In this document: positions 33,135 through 41,903 of the stretch, piece by piece | How the letters are laid out: the number at the start of each line of letters is the position of its first letter | Position numbering within the stretch: the first letter of the stretch is position 1 | From: Lachnospiraceae bacterium | Lineage (GTDB): Bacteria > Bacillota > Clostridia > Lachnospirales > Lachnospiraceae | Direction: 5' to 3' | Length of the DNA stretch: 64,000 bases | Assembly: GCA_017450105.1 (NCBI GenBank) | Contig: JAFSXC010000006.1 | Location: forward strand, 16,505 to 80,504 | Translations under genes and position numbers: made by a program | Notes under the pieces: generated by a model | What the model saw: the letters and a program-made list of their open reading frames with translations, nothing else | Databases searched by the model: none | What the model was told of the DNA's origin: nothing

Positions 33135-34442
33135 TTAAGCCTTGTTTTTCGGTATCTTCATATGTACGATGGCGCCGCCGCCGGAGCGCGGCTCAATTTT
33201 CATCGCGCCTCCGCACAGCGCCTTCAGGCGGGTGGAGACGTTGGCCAGCCCGATGTGCGGATCCTCGCCTTCGGCAGCGGAGGGATCGATCTCCAGCCGG
33301 GTCAATTCCGCTCCGGAGTTTTCCACCGTAATCAGGATAAATCCCTCGTCCAGCCGGGTACTGATCCGTATCAGTAAGGCCCCCCGTTCCGGATCCAGAC
33401 CGTGCTTCACCGCGTTCTCCGCGATCGGCTCCAGCGTCAGGGGCGGGACGAAAAAGTCCGTAAACGCTATATCGTAATCCACCTGAAGGAAGCTTTCGTA
33501 ACGGGCCTTTGCGACCGAGAGAAAGGCCTTTGTATGCGCCAGCTCATCCTCGAAGGGGATCAGCCCCTCCTGGGCTACGGCACTGAAATTCTTTCTGAGA
33601 TAGACCGTAAAATCGTTAATGACCTTCTGCGCCCGCTTCGGGTCAATATCGCAAAGATAATAGATGTTGGACAGGGTATTATAAACGAAATGCGGCCGCA
33701 TCTGCAGATTTTTGATCCGAAGGTTCTGGTCGCTGAGCCGGATCGCCTGCTCCACGGTCTTCTTAGCCTGGTCGTTCAGGATGTAGATGAACATGACGAA
33801 GGCGGCGGCGCTGGTGGTAAGGACGATGAACAGGATCCCGTAGGAGACCATCTGCAGCACCATCCCGACCGCCGGGATCAGGATCCACGCCAGAAAAGCG
33901 CGGAGCTGCTTTGCGGAAAGCTTTTCCTTCCTGAGAAGGAGGCCGATAAGGTTTACAAGCATCATGGCCACGGTGGGTACAAGAAGCACCGGATACAGGG
34001 GACTGCGGCGATACTCGTTCTCCGCGGTAATATAGTAAAAAATATCGGTAAACAAATTTACAGACAGGAGCACGGCGTACACCGTCCACAGAAGGAGGTT
34101 GAGCAGAAACAGGCGCTCCTTTTTTATGGCTTCGCTTCCGGAAAGAGAAAGCATGTAGGTCGCGATCAGAGGGACTGCCACGGAGGAAAAGAGGGATTCC
34201 GTATAAACGGCGGCCCGCGAAAGCGGAGCATATTGTTCTTCCAGGAATACCAGAGAAATCTGGGAGAGAAGATCAGAGGCCGTATAGACCGTCAGGATCA
34301 GAAACACCAGAAAAAAGAAGCACCGGCTCTTTTTTCTCATATACTCCGCGCGCAGCGAAAGCACAAGCCCCAGAACCGAAACGGTAATTCCCGCGACCGC
34401 GATTGCAAAATTCAGGATGTCGATTATGTCCATAATTGTCAT
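33135..34442 (-). CDS. LytS/YehU-like sensor histidine kinase
   Basis: The 435 residues have about seven N-terminal helices (FAIAVAGITVSVLGLVLSL through LTTSAAAFVMFIYIL) and a His_kinase domain with the phospho-His in LQMRPHFVYNTLSNIYYL (near residue 250), followed by a HATPase with EPIAENAVKHGL and DPHIGLANVSTRLKAL. GGGAGCG precedes the ATG. A TATAAT at minus-strand 34486-34481 with a poor -35 may be the promoter. Confidence 0.92.
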   Translation of the reverse strand: MTIMDIIDILNFAIAVAGITVSVLGLVLSLRAEYMRKKSRCFFFLVFLILTVYTASDLLSQISLVFLEEQYAPLSRAAVYTESLFSSVAVPLIATYMLSLSGSEAIKKERLFLLNLLLWTVYAVLLSVNLFTDIFYYITAENEYRRSPLYPVLLVPTVAMMLVNLIGLLLRKEKLSAKQLRAFLAWILIPAVGMVLQMVSYGILFIVLTTSAAAFVMFIYILNDQAKKTVEQAIRLSDQNLRIKNLQMRPHFVYNTLSNIYYLCDIDPKRAQKVINDFTVYLRKNFSAVAQEGLIPFEDELAHTKAFLSVAKARYESFLQVDYDIAFTDFFVPPLTLEPIAENAVKHGLDPERGALLIRISTRLDEGFILITVENSGAELTRLEIDPSAAEGEDPHIGLANVSTRLKALCGGAMKIEPRSGGGAIVHMKIPKNKA

Positions 34443-34575
34443 GTCTATACGCTCCCATGGAGGGAAAAACCAGCCTGTAAATTATAGGATAACACAAATC
34501 CGTTTTTGACGGGAGTCCTTCCGACAAAAAGGGAGGGGGGTGTGAACAGTATCGGTTTCAATCTGAAACATCTCC

Positions 34576-34603
34576 TTGCAAATAAGGCTGTTCTCTGTAC
34601 AAT
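34576..34603 (+). promoter_or_regulatory. Promoter of the phosphorelay operon
   Basis: TTGCAA, a 16-bp spacer and TACAAT. It lies about 104 bp before the first gene start at 34707, leaving a long untranslated leader. Confidence 0.6.
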
Positions 34604-34706
34604 AGATGGTGGATGTACGTGCTTCTTCCGAAATAAATTTCAGGAAGAACCCCATAGACAGGCACACAGGGGAGTGTGATGAGCCTCCGAAGGAAAGGAG
34701 TATTCA

Positions 34707-35492
34707 ATGGAATCAGTTACAACAGACAAACGGATCCTGATCCTGATGCTGCAATACAGCGTTGTGGTAAAGGGAATTGAAAAGAAGCTTCAGGATATGG
34801 GCTGTAATGTCACGACCGTCGCGGATGAGCTGGAAAACCGGATCGAACGGTACTCCCCGGAGACGGACCTGCTTCTGTTTTACCTTCCCGGTGACCTTTA
34901 TGATGATGCTTCAAAGAAGGCAAAATTTCTGAAGCTGTGCACGCTTGTTACGATCAAAAAAAAGAAAATGATCCTGATCGGGGAAGCAAAATACCATGAC
35001 GAGCTTCTGAAGGAGCATACGGAGCTCAGGGAATATGCCTGGATGAACCGCCCCGTGGATATGAAGGCGCTTGAAAACCGTGTGGAATCGGCCCTGACGC
35101 CGACGACGGAGGCCGCGAAGGGAAAGCGGATCCTGATCGTGGATGATGACCCGTCCTATGCAAAGATGATCCGGGAGTGGATCAAGGATACCTACCGCGT
35201 GGATATCGTTACCGGCGGGATGCAGGCCATCAGCTTTCTTTTGAAGGTGCCGGAATCGGAGAAGGTGGATCTGATCCTTCTGGATTATGAGATGCCGGTG
35301 GTGGACGGCCCCCAGGTCCTGCAGATGCTTCGGCAGGAGGAGGGGACAAAGGATATACCGGTGATCTTTCTGACCGGGATCGGATCGAAGGAGGCTGTGA
35401 TGCGGGTCATGAGCCTGAAGCCTGAGGGCTACCTCCTAAAGTCTGCAACGCGAATGGATATTCTTGATTTCTTACGGGATAAGCTGCAATGA
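34707..35492 (+). CDS. Two-receiver response regulator without output domain
   Basis: Residues 1-130 form a diverged receiver-like domain (KRILILMLQYSVVVKGIEKK, LLLFYLPGDLYDDASKK, KKMILIGEA) without the acidic phosphorylation site. Residues 140-261 are a canonical receiver with ILIVDDDPSYAKMI, the phospho-Asp in LILLDYEMPVVDGPQVL (near residue 192), VIFLTGIGS and YLLKSATR. It shares this plan and many residues with the protein at 4899, lacking only that protein's disordered tail. AAGGAAAGGAG precedes the ATG. The stop overlaps the HPt gene start. Confidence 0.9.
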   Translation: MESVTTDKRILILMLQYSVVVKGIEKKLQDMGCNVTTVADELENRIERYSPETDLLLFYLPGDLYDDASKKAKFLKLCTLVTIKKKKMILIGEAKYHDELLKEHTELREYAWMNRPVDMKALENRVESALTPTTEAAKGKRILIVDDDPSYAKMIREWIKDTYRVDIVTGGMQAISFLLKVPESEKVDLILLDYEMPVVDGPQVLQMLRQEEGTKDIPVIFLTGIGSKEAVMRVMSLKPEGYLLKSATRMDILDFLRDKLQ

Positions 35493-36100
35493 CAGAAAAG
35501 GAAAGGGAACGGTTTTCCTGTCTGGAGGGGTCTGAAATAGACGTGGAGGTGGGGCTTAGAAACAGTGGCAGCAGTGGATCCTATCTGTCTTTACTCAAGA
35601 TCTTTTTCGAGTCGATCGAGGAAAACGAAGCACAATTAAATCGTCTGTACAACGAGCAGGATATCCGAAACTATACGATTAAGGTCCATGCTCTGAAAAG
35701 CTCAGCCAGAATCATCGGCGCGACAGACCTCGGGGAGCGGGCCCAGGGTCTGGAAAATGCCGGAAAGGCCGGAGATACGGATTATATTGCGGCGGAGCAT
35801 GAGGCATTCCTTTCGGCCTACAGCTCTATGCAGGGTCCGTTGTCCGCTTTGTTCCGACAGAAGGAGGAGGGCGAGGACCGGCCGGAGGCCGATGAGAGCC
35901 TGATGAAGAGCGTCTACGACGAGGTCCTTGCCGCCGCGGAGGATATGGACTGCGAGCGGCTGGACAGCTTCTTTGCGGAGATGGCGGACTATAAGATCCC
36001 GGACGGGGAGGCTGTGCTTTATGAGCAGCTTAAGGTTGCGACGGGCAGATACGAATACCGGACCATCCGAAGGCTTTTGAAGGAGAAACAAACATCATGA
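35489..36100 (+). CDS. HPt phosphotransfer protein
   Basis: The first 120 residues form an HPt four-helix bundle with the phospho-His in TIKVHALKSSARIIGATDLG (near residue 67), flanked by YLSLLKIFFESIEENEAQLN. The C-terminal 80 residues are a helical region (ESLMKSVYDEVLAAAEDMDC, FFAEMADYKIPDGEAVLYEQ) that is repeated almost identically at the C-terminus of the DegV-kinase at 38145. It probably shuttles phosphate between the neighbouring hybrid kinases and receivers. Both ends are 4-bp ATGA overlaps. Confidence 0.92.
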   Translation: MTEKERERFSCLEGSEIDVEVGLRNSGSSGSYLSLLKIFFESIEENEAQLNRLYNEQDIRNYTIKVHALKSSARIIGATDLGERAQGLENAGKAGDTDYIAAEHEAFLSAYSSMQGPLSALFRQKEEGEDRPEADESLMKSVYDEVLAAAEDMDCERLDSFFAEMADYKIPDGEAVLYEQLKVATGRYEYRTIRRLLKEKQTS

Positions 36101-38148
36101 TTCAAAAGACAAACGAAAAATTTGTCGTTTTGGTCACCACGCTGTTGGCAGCTGGCCTGATCGGGGAAAATCTTGTGATGGGCTGGGAGTTCTGGGTTCC
36201 TGTCCCGATCCTGATCGGTATCATCTTCATGTGGTGGATCAACCTGAGTGAAAAGATCGTGATTGATATCCGGAAGGGCTTTTATTTTGCCTTTGCCGTG
36301 CTGATCATCTTTTACCACGGAATCCATAAGACCACGCTTTATGATATCGGGATCGTTGTGATTCTGGCAATGGTTACCTTTGCTCTGTTGCGCACCGCCT
36401 ACATGATGAGTATCTTCTTTGCAGAGTATTTCCTTCTTCTTTTTATCCATTTGATCAATCTTCCGGGAGGAACTCCCATTACCTTCGAAAAGCTTACCGT
36501 TACGAGGCTTCTCCTGCACACGGCGGTCGTATTTGCCCTTTACTTAATCAGCACGAAGAGCATCAATGACCGGCTTGAGGAGGAAGAGGAAACCAGAAAA
36601 CGGGAGGAGCGGATCGAAACCAACGATGTCAGCATGGAGGACTTCTTGTCCAACATTTCGCATGAGCTGCGGACACCGGTGAACGTCGTGAACGGTATGT
36701 CGGATCTTCTGATTAAGAAGGGCGCGGGTGCGGAAGCCGATGCGATCAAAAACGCGGGCGTCCGGCTGGCCTACCAGATCGAGGATATCCAGGATTATAC
36801 CGAATGTAAGCGTCAGAAGGTCTTTCTGGAGGAGGATAATTATATGAGCACCTCCCTGATCAACGACGTCGTAGCGAGCTTCCGTGCGGGCGAAAGGGCA
36901 TCCGAGCTGGAGCTTGTGGTGGACCTGAATCCGAGAACGCCGGCGATGATGCGCGGGGATATCAAAAAGCTCCATAAGATCTTCCGGCATCTCCTGGAAA
37001 ATGCCGTGAAGTTTACCCGGACCGGCGGTATTTTTGTCCGGATGTATGCGGAGAACGCGGACTACGGAGTGAACCTGTGTATCGAAATGACGGATACCGG
37101 GATCGGGATGGACCGGAAGGCCATTGCCGCGGTTACCGAGGGTATGTTCCAGGCCAATAAAAAGAGAAACCGCAGCTCCGGCGGTATCGGGCTGGGGCTG
37201 TTCATCGTCTACGGCTTTGTACACAGGATGGGCGGCTTTGTCAAGATCGAGAGCGAAAAAAAAGTCGGTACCACGGTCCGCGTGACCATTCCGCAGAAGG
37301 TGGTGAACGCGAAACCCTGTCTGGCGCTTGAGGAGACCTTCGACGGATCCGTGCTGTTCCATGTGAAGCCGGACAAATATAAGGTCCCGCAGCTTCGGGA
37401 CTTCTACCGTACAATGGCAACGAACCTGGCTACGGGTATCCGCGTGCCGCTTTATGCCGCGGATACCGTGTATGAGGTGGAGCGGCTGAGGGAAAAGATC
37501 CATGCGAAGCATGTATTCATGGGCGAGGAGGAGTACGAAGAAAACCGCGGATATTTTGAGGAGCTGGCCAAGGAGGACATTACCGTTGTGGTATCCGCCG
37601 GACCGGACTTTAAGACGCCTGAGAACAGCCGCGTGATCCTGATGCCGAAGCCCCTGTATGCCTATCCGGCGATCAAGGTCTTAAACGAGGGCCGGGATGC
37701 AAAGGATATCGAGGGCCGCAATCGCGAGGAAAAGCCGGTATTTAAGGATGTGAAGGCGCTGATCGTGGATGACGAGCCGATGAACCTCGTGGTGGCGACC
37801 TCGTTATTCAGAGAATACGGAATGATCATTGATACCGCGGGAAGCGGAAGGGAAGCGATCAAAAAGTTCCGCTCAGAGGAGTACGATGTGGTCTTCATGG
37901 ATCATATGATGCCGGAAATGGACGGGGTCGAGGCCATGAAGCAGATCAAGGCGGCGGCTGCGGACCTCGACAGGAAGGTGAAGATCGTTGCGCTGACCGC
38001 CAACGCCGTTTCCGGTGCGCGGGAAATGTTTATTCAGGAGGGCTTTGACGGCTTTATCGCGAAGCCCATCAATACAGCGGATTTTGAACGAGTGATGCTG
38101 CGGGTGCTGCCGGAATCCGTAAAGGGCAGAGGAGGTGAAATGCGATGA
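36097..38148 (+). CDS. Hybrid histidine kinase (membrane, HisKA, HATPase, receiver)
   Basis: The 683 residues start with about five helices (residues 8-152), then HisKA with phospho-His 189 in FLSNISHELRTPVNVVNGM. The HATPase has ENAVKFTRTGGIF, DTGIGMD and GIGLGLFIVYGF. A diverged receiver-like linker (residues about 405-535) precedes a full receiver with ALIVDDEPMNLVVATSLF, the phospho-Asp in VVFMDHMMPEMDGVEAM and KPIN. There is no DNA-binding output, so the signal likely passes to the HPt and receiver proteins of the operon. Confidence 0.93.
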   Translation: MIQKTNEKFVVLVTTLLAAGLIGENLVMGWEFWVPVPILIGIIFMWWINLSEKIVIDIRKGFYFAFAVLIIFYHGIHKTTLYDIGIVVILAMVTFALLRTAYMMSIFFAEYFLLLFIHLINLPGGTPITFEKLTVTRLLLHTAVVFALYLISTKSINDRLEEEEETRKREERIETNDVSMEDFLSNISHELRTPVNVVNGMSDLLIKKGAGAEADAIKNAGVRLAYQIEDIQDYTECKRQKVFLEEDNYMSTSLINDVVASFRAGERASELELVVDLNPRTPAMMRGDIKKLHKIFRHLLENAVKFTRTGGIFVRMYAENADYGVNLCIEMTDTGIGMDRKAIAAVTEGMFQANKKRNRSSGGIGLGLFIVYGFVHRMGGFVKIESEKKVGTTVRVTIPQKVVNAKPCLALEETFDGSVLFHVKPDKYKVPQLRDFYRTMATNLATGIRVPLYAADTVYEVERLREKIHAKHVFMGEEEYEENRGYFEELAKEDITVVVSAGPDFKTPENSRVILMPKPLYAYPAIKVLNEGRDAKDIEGRNREEKPVFKDVKALIVDDEPMNLVVATSLFREYGMIIDTAGSGREAIKKFRSEEYDVVFMDHMMPEMDGVEAMKQIKAAAADLDRKVKIVALTANAVSGAREMFIQEGFDGFIAKPINTADFERVMLRVLPESVKGRGGEMR

Positions 38149-41100
38149 TCCGTGTTCTCAAATCTGCTATTGCTGCGATAAAGGACCCCGAACGGCCGTT
38201 AGCGGAGCGGATCTTTCTGATCCTGACCTTTGTATCGGAAATTACGGTCGTTATTGCGTTGATCGGGGACCTGATCATTAAGGAAAGTCCGCTGGAGATC
38301 ATGATCCTTGTCTCGATCCTTATTGTGGTGCCGACCATTGTTCTGATCTGCCTCCGGTTGGATAAGCTCCAGATCGCGATCCGGATCATCATGATCGGCC
38401 TGGTTGTGGTCATATTGCCGGCCCTGTTCTTCTTCGGCGGCGGAGTACAGGGCGGCGGCGTTCTGTGGATCATCTTCGCCTTTATGTACGGAGGATTGGT
38501 GCTCCACGGAAGATGGCGCAATGTTATGTTTCTGCTGATCATGCTCCTGTCCCTGGCCTGCTTTGTTATCTCCTATCTGCATCCGGAGCTTCTGTACCCG
38601 CATACCGTAAAAATGTTTTATGCGGATACCTTTATCTCGCTGATGCTCGTGGGTGTGTTATGCTTTATCATGACCTGGTTCCAGGGACGCCTGTTTATGG
38701 AAAAGAGTGAGCGCGCAAAAAAGGAGGCCGAAAGGGCCGAGGAGCTGACCCGTTCCCAGAACCGGTTTTTTTCGAGCATGAGCCACGAGATCCGTACGCC
38801 GATCAACTCGATCCTGGGCCTGAATGAGCTGATCCTCCGGGATCAGTCCGCGTCGGATGAAATCGTGCGGGATGCCTCCGGGATCCAGGGCTCCGGGAAA
38901 ATGCTTCTTGCCCTGATCAACGACATCCTGGATTTTTCCAAGATCGAAGCCGGGAGCATGGACATCGTTCCCGTGGATTACCGCGTGGGGGATATGCTGT
39001 CCGAGATCGTAAATATGCTCTGGATCAAGGCCAACGATAAGGGGCTGCAATTTGAAGTGACCGTGGACCCGGAGGTGCCGATGGTGCTCTACGGGGATGA
39101 GGTCCGGATCAAGCAGATCCTGATCAATCTTTTGAACAACGCGGTAAAGTATACCAAGGAAGGCCGGGTGGAGCTTCGCGTCGAAAGCAAGGGAGAGACC
39201 GAGGAAACGATAGAGCTATGGATCTCCGTTTCCGACACGGGCATGGGAATCAAAAGGGAGGATATTCCCTATCTGTTTGATGCCTTCAAGCGTGTGGACG
39301 AGGGGAAAAACCGGCATATCGAGGGAACGGGCCTCGGCCTTTCCATCGTAAAGCAGCTGGTAGAGCTGATGGACGGCGATATCTCCGTGAACAGTATTTA
39401 CGGTGAGGGTACCACCTTCCTGGTGAAGCTGGTTCAGAGGGTCTCCGATCCCACGAAGATCGGCGAGCTGAATATTCATAACCAGCAGGTGGTGCGGCGG
39501 AGTGTTTATGAAAGCAGCTTCCTGGCGCCCGAGGCCAGGATCCTGATCGTCGATGACAACGAGATGAATCTCGAGGTCGAAAGCCGCTTGCTTACGGATA
39601 CCGATATGGCCATCGACAAGGCTTTGAACGGGAAGCAGGCTCTGGAAATGTGTCTGAAATACCATTACGATACGATCTTTATGGATCATCTGATGCCGGG
39701 CATGGACGGAATCGAATGTCTTGCAAACATCCGGGAGCAGGCGGGCGGGCTGAACCGTACCACGCCGGTGGTGGTGCTGACAGCCAATGCGGGGGCGGAG
39801 AACCGGGCGCTTTACAACAAGTCCGGGTTTGACGGTTACCTTGTGAAGCCCGTTTCCGGGGAATCGATGGAGAAGACCCTGATCCAGCATATTTCTTCCG
39901 AGAAGGTGATCCGCAGGAACACGATGATGGGAGTGGATGAGGACATCCACGCGTCGGATAAGTTCGCGGAAAAGGTGCCTGTGATCATTACCGCCTCCAG
40001 CATGTGCGACCTGCCCGACCCCGTGATCAAAAAGCTTCGTATCCCGATCATACCGTTCATCGTAAAAACGGAGGAGGGTGTCTTTAAGGACGGCTTGCAG
40101 ATGGATGCCAACGAGCTGGTCCGGCACATGAGCCTCGGGAAGGATGCGGTCTCCTCTCCGCAGGGCGAGGAGGCATATACGGAGTTCTTCGCCGACGTAT
40201 TAAAGAGAGCGCATAACCTGATCCATATTTCCATTACCACGAGCATGAGCCGGGAATACGGTCTGGCCTGCGATGCGGCGCGGTCCTTTGACAATGTTTT
40301 CGTGGTGAATTCGGAGTGTGTCTCCAGCGCTACGGGTATCCTGGTTCTGATCGCCTGTAAGTTGGTTCAGCAGGGAATGCAGGTACAGGACATTCTCAAT
40401 GAGCTGGATAAGGTGAAGCACCGTCTGAGGTGCAGCTTCGTTATCGATACAACGGAATACATGGTCCGGCGCGGACTCATCAGTAACCGCGTCCACCGGA
40501 TCGCGGAGGCACTGAATCTCCACCCGGCCATAAGGGTCCGGGATAACAAACGGGGGATCGGCGGCATGTGGATCGGCCGGATGAAACGGGCCTACCGGAA
40601 ATACATCGCCAAGATCCTTCCGCCGGATACGATTCCCGATGCGGATGTGGTCTTCATTACCTATGCGGATGTTCCGATCGAGACGCTGAACTGGATTGAG
40701 GAAACTATACGGAGGACCGCCTATTTCGAGCATGTGGTCTTCCAGCAGGCCTCGGCGGCCATTACCTCAAACTGCGGCCCCGGGAGCCTTGGTATCCTGT
40801 ATTTTCTGAAGTCCAACAAGTCCTATAATATCGGCTCCTTCATAGAGGATCTGTATGTAGGCGAAGCCGAGGAAGCGGAAGCGGCTTCGGAGGAGGTGCA
40901 GGAAGAGGAGGATACTGCCGAAGCAGAGGAGGAGACGCCGGACGAGGAGCTGGAGAAGGCGGAGGCCGCCCTGAAGGAATTTGAAGCCGAGTTTGCGGCC
41001 TCGTCCGCGGAGACATCGGTTTCCGAACCGAAATGGTATGAGGCGATCCCCGCTCTTGACCCGGAGGAAGCGATCAAAAACAGCGGCTCCGAGGAAGCCT

Positions 41101-41621
41101 TCCGTTCGGTCCTTAAGATCTTCTATGATTCGATCGGGGACCGGAGCGCCGAGCTGGAGGGGTGTTATTCCAATGAGGACTGGAAAAACTATACGATCAA
41201 GATCCATGCGCTGAAGAGCTCGGCGAGGCTCGTCGGAGCAGGAGAGCTGTCAAGGGATGCGGAGGCTCTCGAGATGGCCGGGAAGGAGGATAACATCGCT
41301 TATATCCTGGAAAACCACGCACATGCGATGGAGGAATACCTGCAGCTGAAGGAGGCCATCGCCCCTCTCTTTACAGAGGACGAAACGGAGGACGGGGACG
41401 GCGGCTCGGACAAGCCAGTGGCGGATGAGTACCTGATGGAGGGAATCTATGAGGGGCTTAAGGAGGCCGCACAGGCCATGGACTGCGATATGGTCGAGGA
41501 GATATTAAAGGAGATCGGGGGCTATACGATCCCGGAGGGAGAAAGAGAGAGGTTTACCCGTGTGAAGGAAAAGGCGGACATGCTGGATTATGACGGGATT
41601 TTAGAGGCATTGGGCGGATGA
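38145..41621 (+). CDS. Hybrid histidine kinase with embedded DegV-type domain and C-terminal HPt
   Basis: This 1158-residue protein contains about six membrane helices (residues 22-178) and HisKA with His214 in FFSSMSHEIRTPINSILGLN. The HATPase has NLLNNAVKYTKEGRVEL, DTGMGIKRED and GTGLGLSIVKQL. A receiver spans about residues 465-590 (ILIVDDNEMNLEVE, FMDHLMPGMDGIECL). Residues about 609-890 are a DegV-like (EDD) fold: ITASSMCDLPDPVIKKLRIP, DGLQMDANELVRHM, NSECVSSATGILVLIACKLV and TTEYMVRRGLISNRVHRIAE. An acidic linker leads to an HPt with IHALKSSARLVGAGELS (His near 1021) and a helical tail like that of the HPt protein at 35489. DegV proteins bind fatty acids, so the insert is a candidate acyl-ligand sensor. 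Confidence 0.94.
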   Translation: MIRVLKSAIAAIKDPERPLAERIFLILTFVSEITVVIALIGDLIIKESPLEIMILVSILIVVPTIVLICLRLDKLQIAIRIIMIGLVVVILPALFFFGGGVQGGGVLWIIFAFMYGGLVLHGRWRNVMFLLIMLLSLACFVISYLHPELLYPHTVKMFYADTFISLMLVGVLCFIMTWFQGRLFMEKSERAKKEAERAEELTRSQNRFFSSMSHEIRTPINSILGLNELILRDQSASDEIVRDASGIQGSGKMLLALINDILDFSKIEAGSMDIVPVDYRVGDMLSEIVNMLWIKANDKGLQFEVTVDPEVPMVLYGDEVRIKQILINLLNNAVKYTKEGRVELRVESKGETEETIELWISVSDTGMGIKREDIPYLFDAFKRVDEGKNRHIEGTGLGLSIVKQLVELMDGDISVNSIYGEGTTFLVKLVQRVSDPTKIGELNIHNQQVVRRSVYESSFLAPEARILIVDDNEMNLEVESRLLTDTDMAIDKALNGKQALEMCLKYHYDTIFMDHLMPGMDGIECLANIREQAGGLNRTTPVVVLTANAGAENRALYNKSGFDGYLVKPVSGESMEKTLIQHISSEKVIRRNTMMGVDEDIHASDKFAEKVPVIITASSMCDLPDPVIKKLRIPIIPFIVKTEEGVFKDGLQMDANELVRHMSLGKDAVSSPQGEEAYTEFFADVLKRAHNLIHISITTSMSREYGLACDAARSFDNVFVVNSECVSSATGILVLIACKLVQQGMQVQDILNELDKVKHRLRCSFVIDTTEYMVRRGLISNRVHRIAEALNLHPAIRVRDNKRGIGGMWIGRMKRAYRKYIAKILPPDTIPDADVVFITYADVPIETLNWIEETIRRTAYFEHVVFQQASAAITSNCGPGSLGILYFLKSNKSYNIGSFIEDLYVGEAEEAEAASEEVQEEEDTAEAEEETPDEELEKAEAALKEFEAEFAASSAETSVSEPKWYEAIPALDPEEAIKNSGSEEAFRSVLKIFYDSIGDRSAELEGCYSNEDWKNYTIKIHALKSSARLVGAGELSRDAEALEMAGKEDNIAYILENHAHAMEEYLQLKEAIAPLFTEDETEDGDGGSDKPVADEYLMEGIYEGLKEAAQAMDCDMVEEILKEIGGYTIPEGERERFTRVKEKADMLDYDGILEALGG

Positions 41622-41655
41622 AATACGGTAATTTGTAAGTAGAGGAGGAACTATT

Positions 41656-41874
41656 ATGGAAGCAGTTGTTCAGGAAAAGATGAAGCGCATTCTCCAGGGA
41701 GACCTGAAGTATACTTCCGCGAATCTCGCGTTTAATATGCTGATCTCAAAGCTGCAGAAAAGGGTGCAGGCGGATCCCGGAAGTATCGAGCTGTGCATCA
41801 GGGAAATGGACGCATTTTTGGCGAAGTACCCTATTGTCGCGAAGGTAGATGCCGCGAACATAGCCGCGCTTTGA
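41656..41874 (+). CDS. Small helical protein of unknown function
   Basis: A 72-residue, all-helical, soluble protein (VQEKMKRILQGDLKYTSANL, FNMLISKLQKRVQADPGSIE). It is not recognised. GAGGAGG lies before the ATG, and it sits between the DegV-kinase and the FIST-like gene, so it may be an adaptor for the phosphorelay. Confidence 0.8.
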   Translation: MEAVVQEKMKRILQGDLKYTSANLAFNMLISKLQKRVQADPGSIELCIREMDAFLAKYPIVAKVDAANIAAL

Positions 41875-41903
41875 CAAAGAAACAATAATAAGGGGGTAGA
41901 AAA

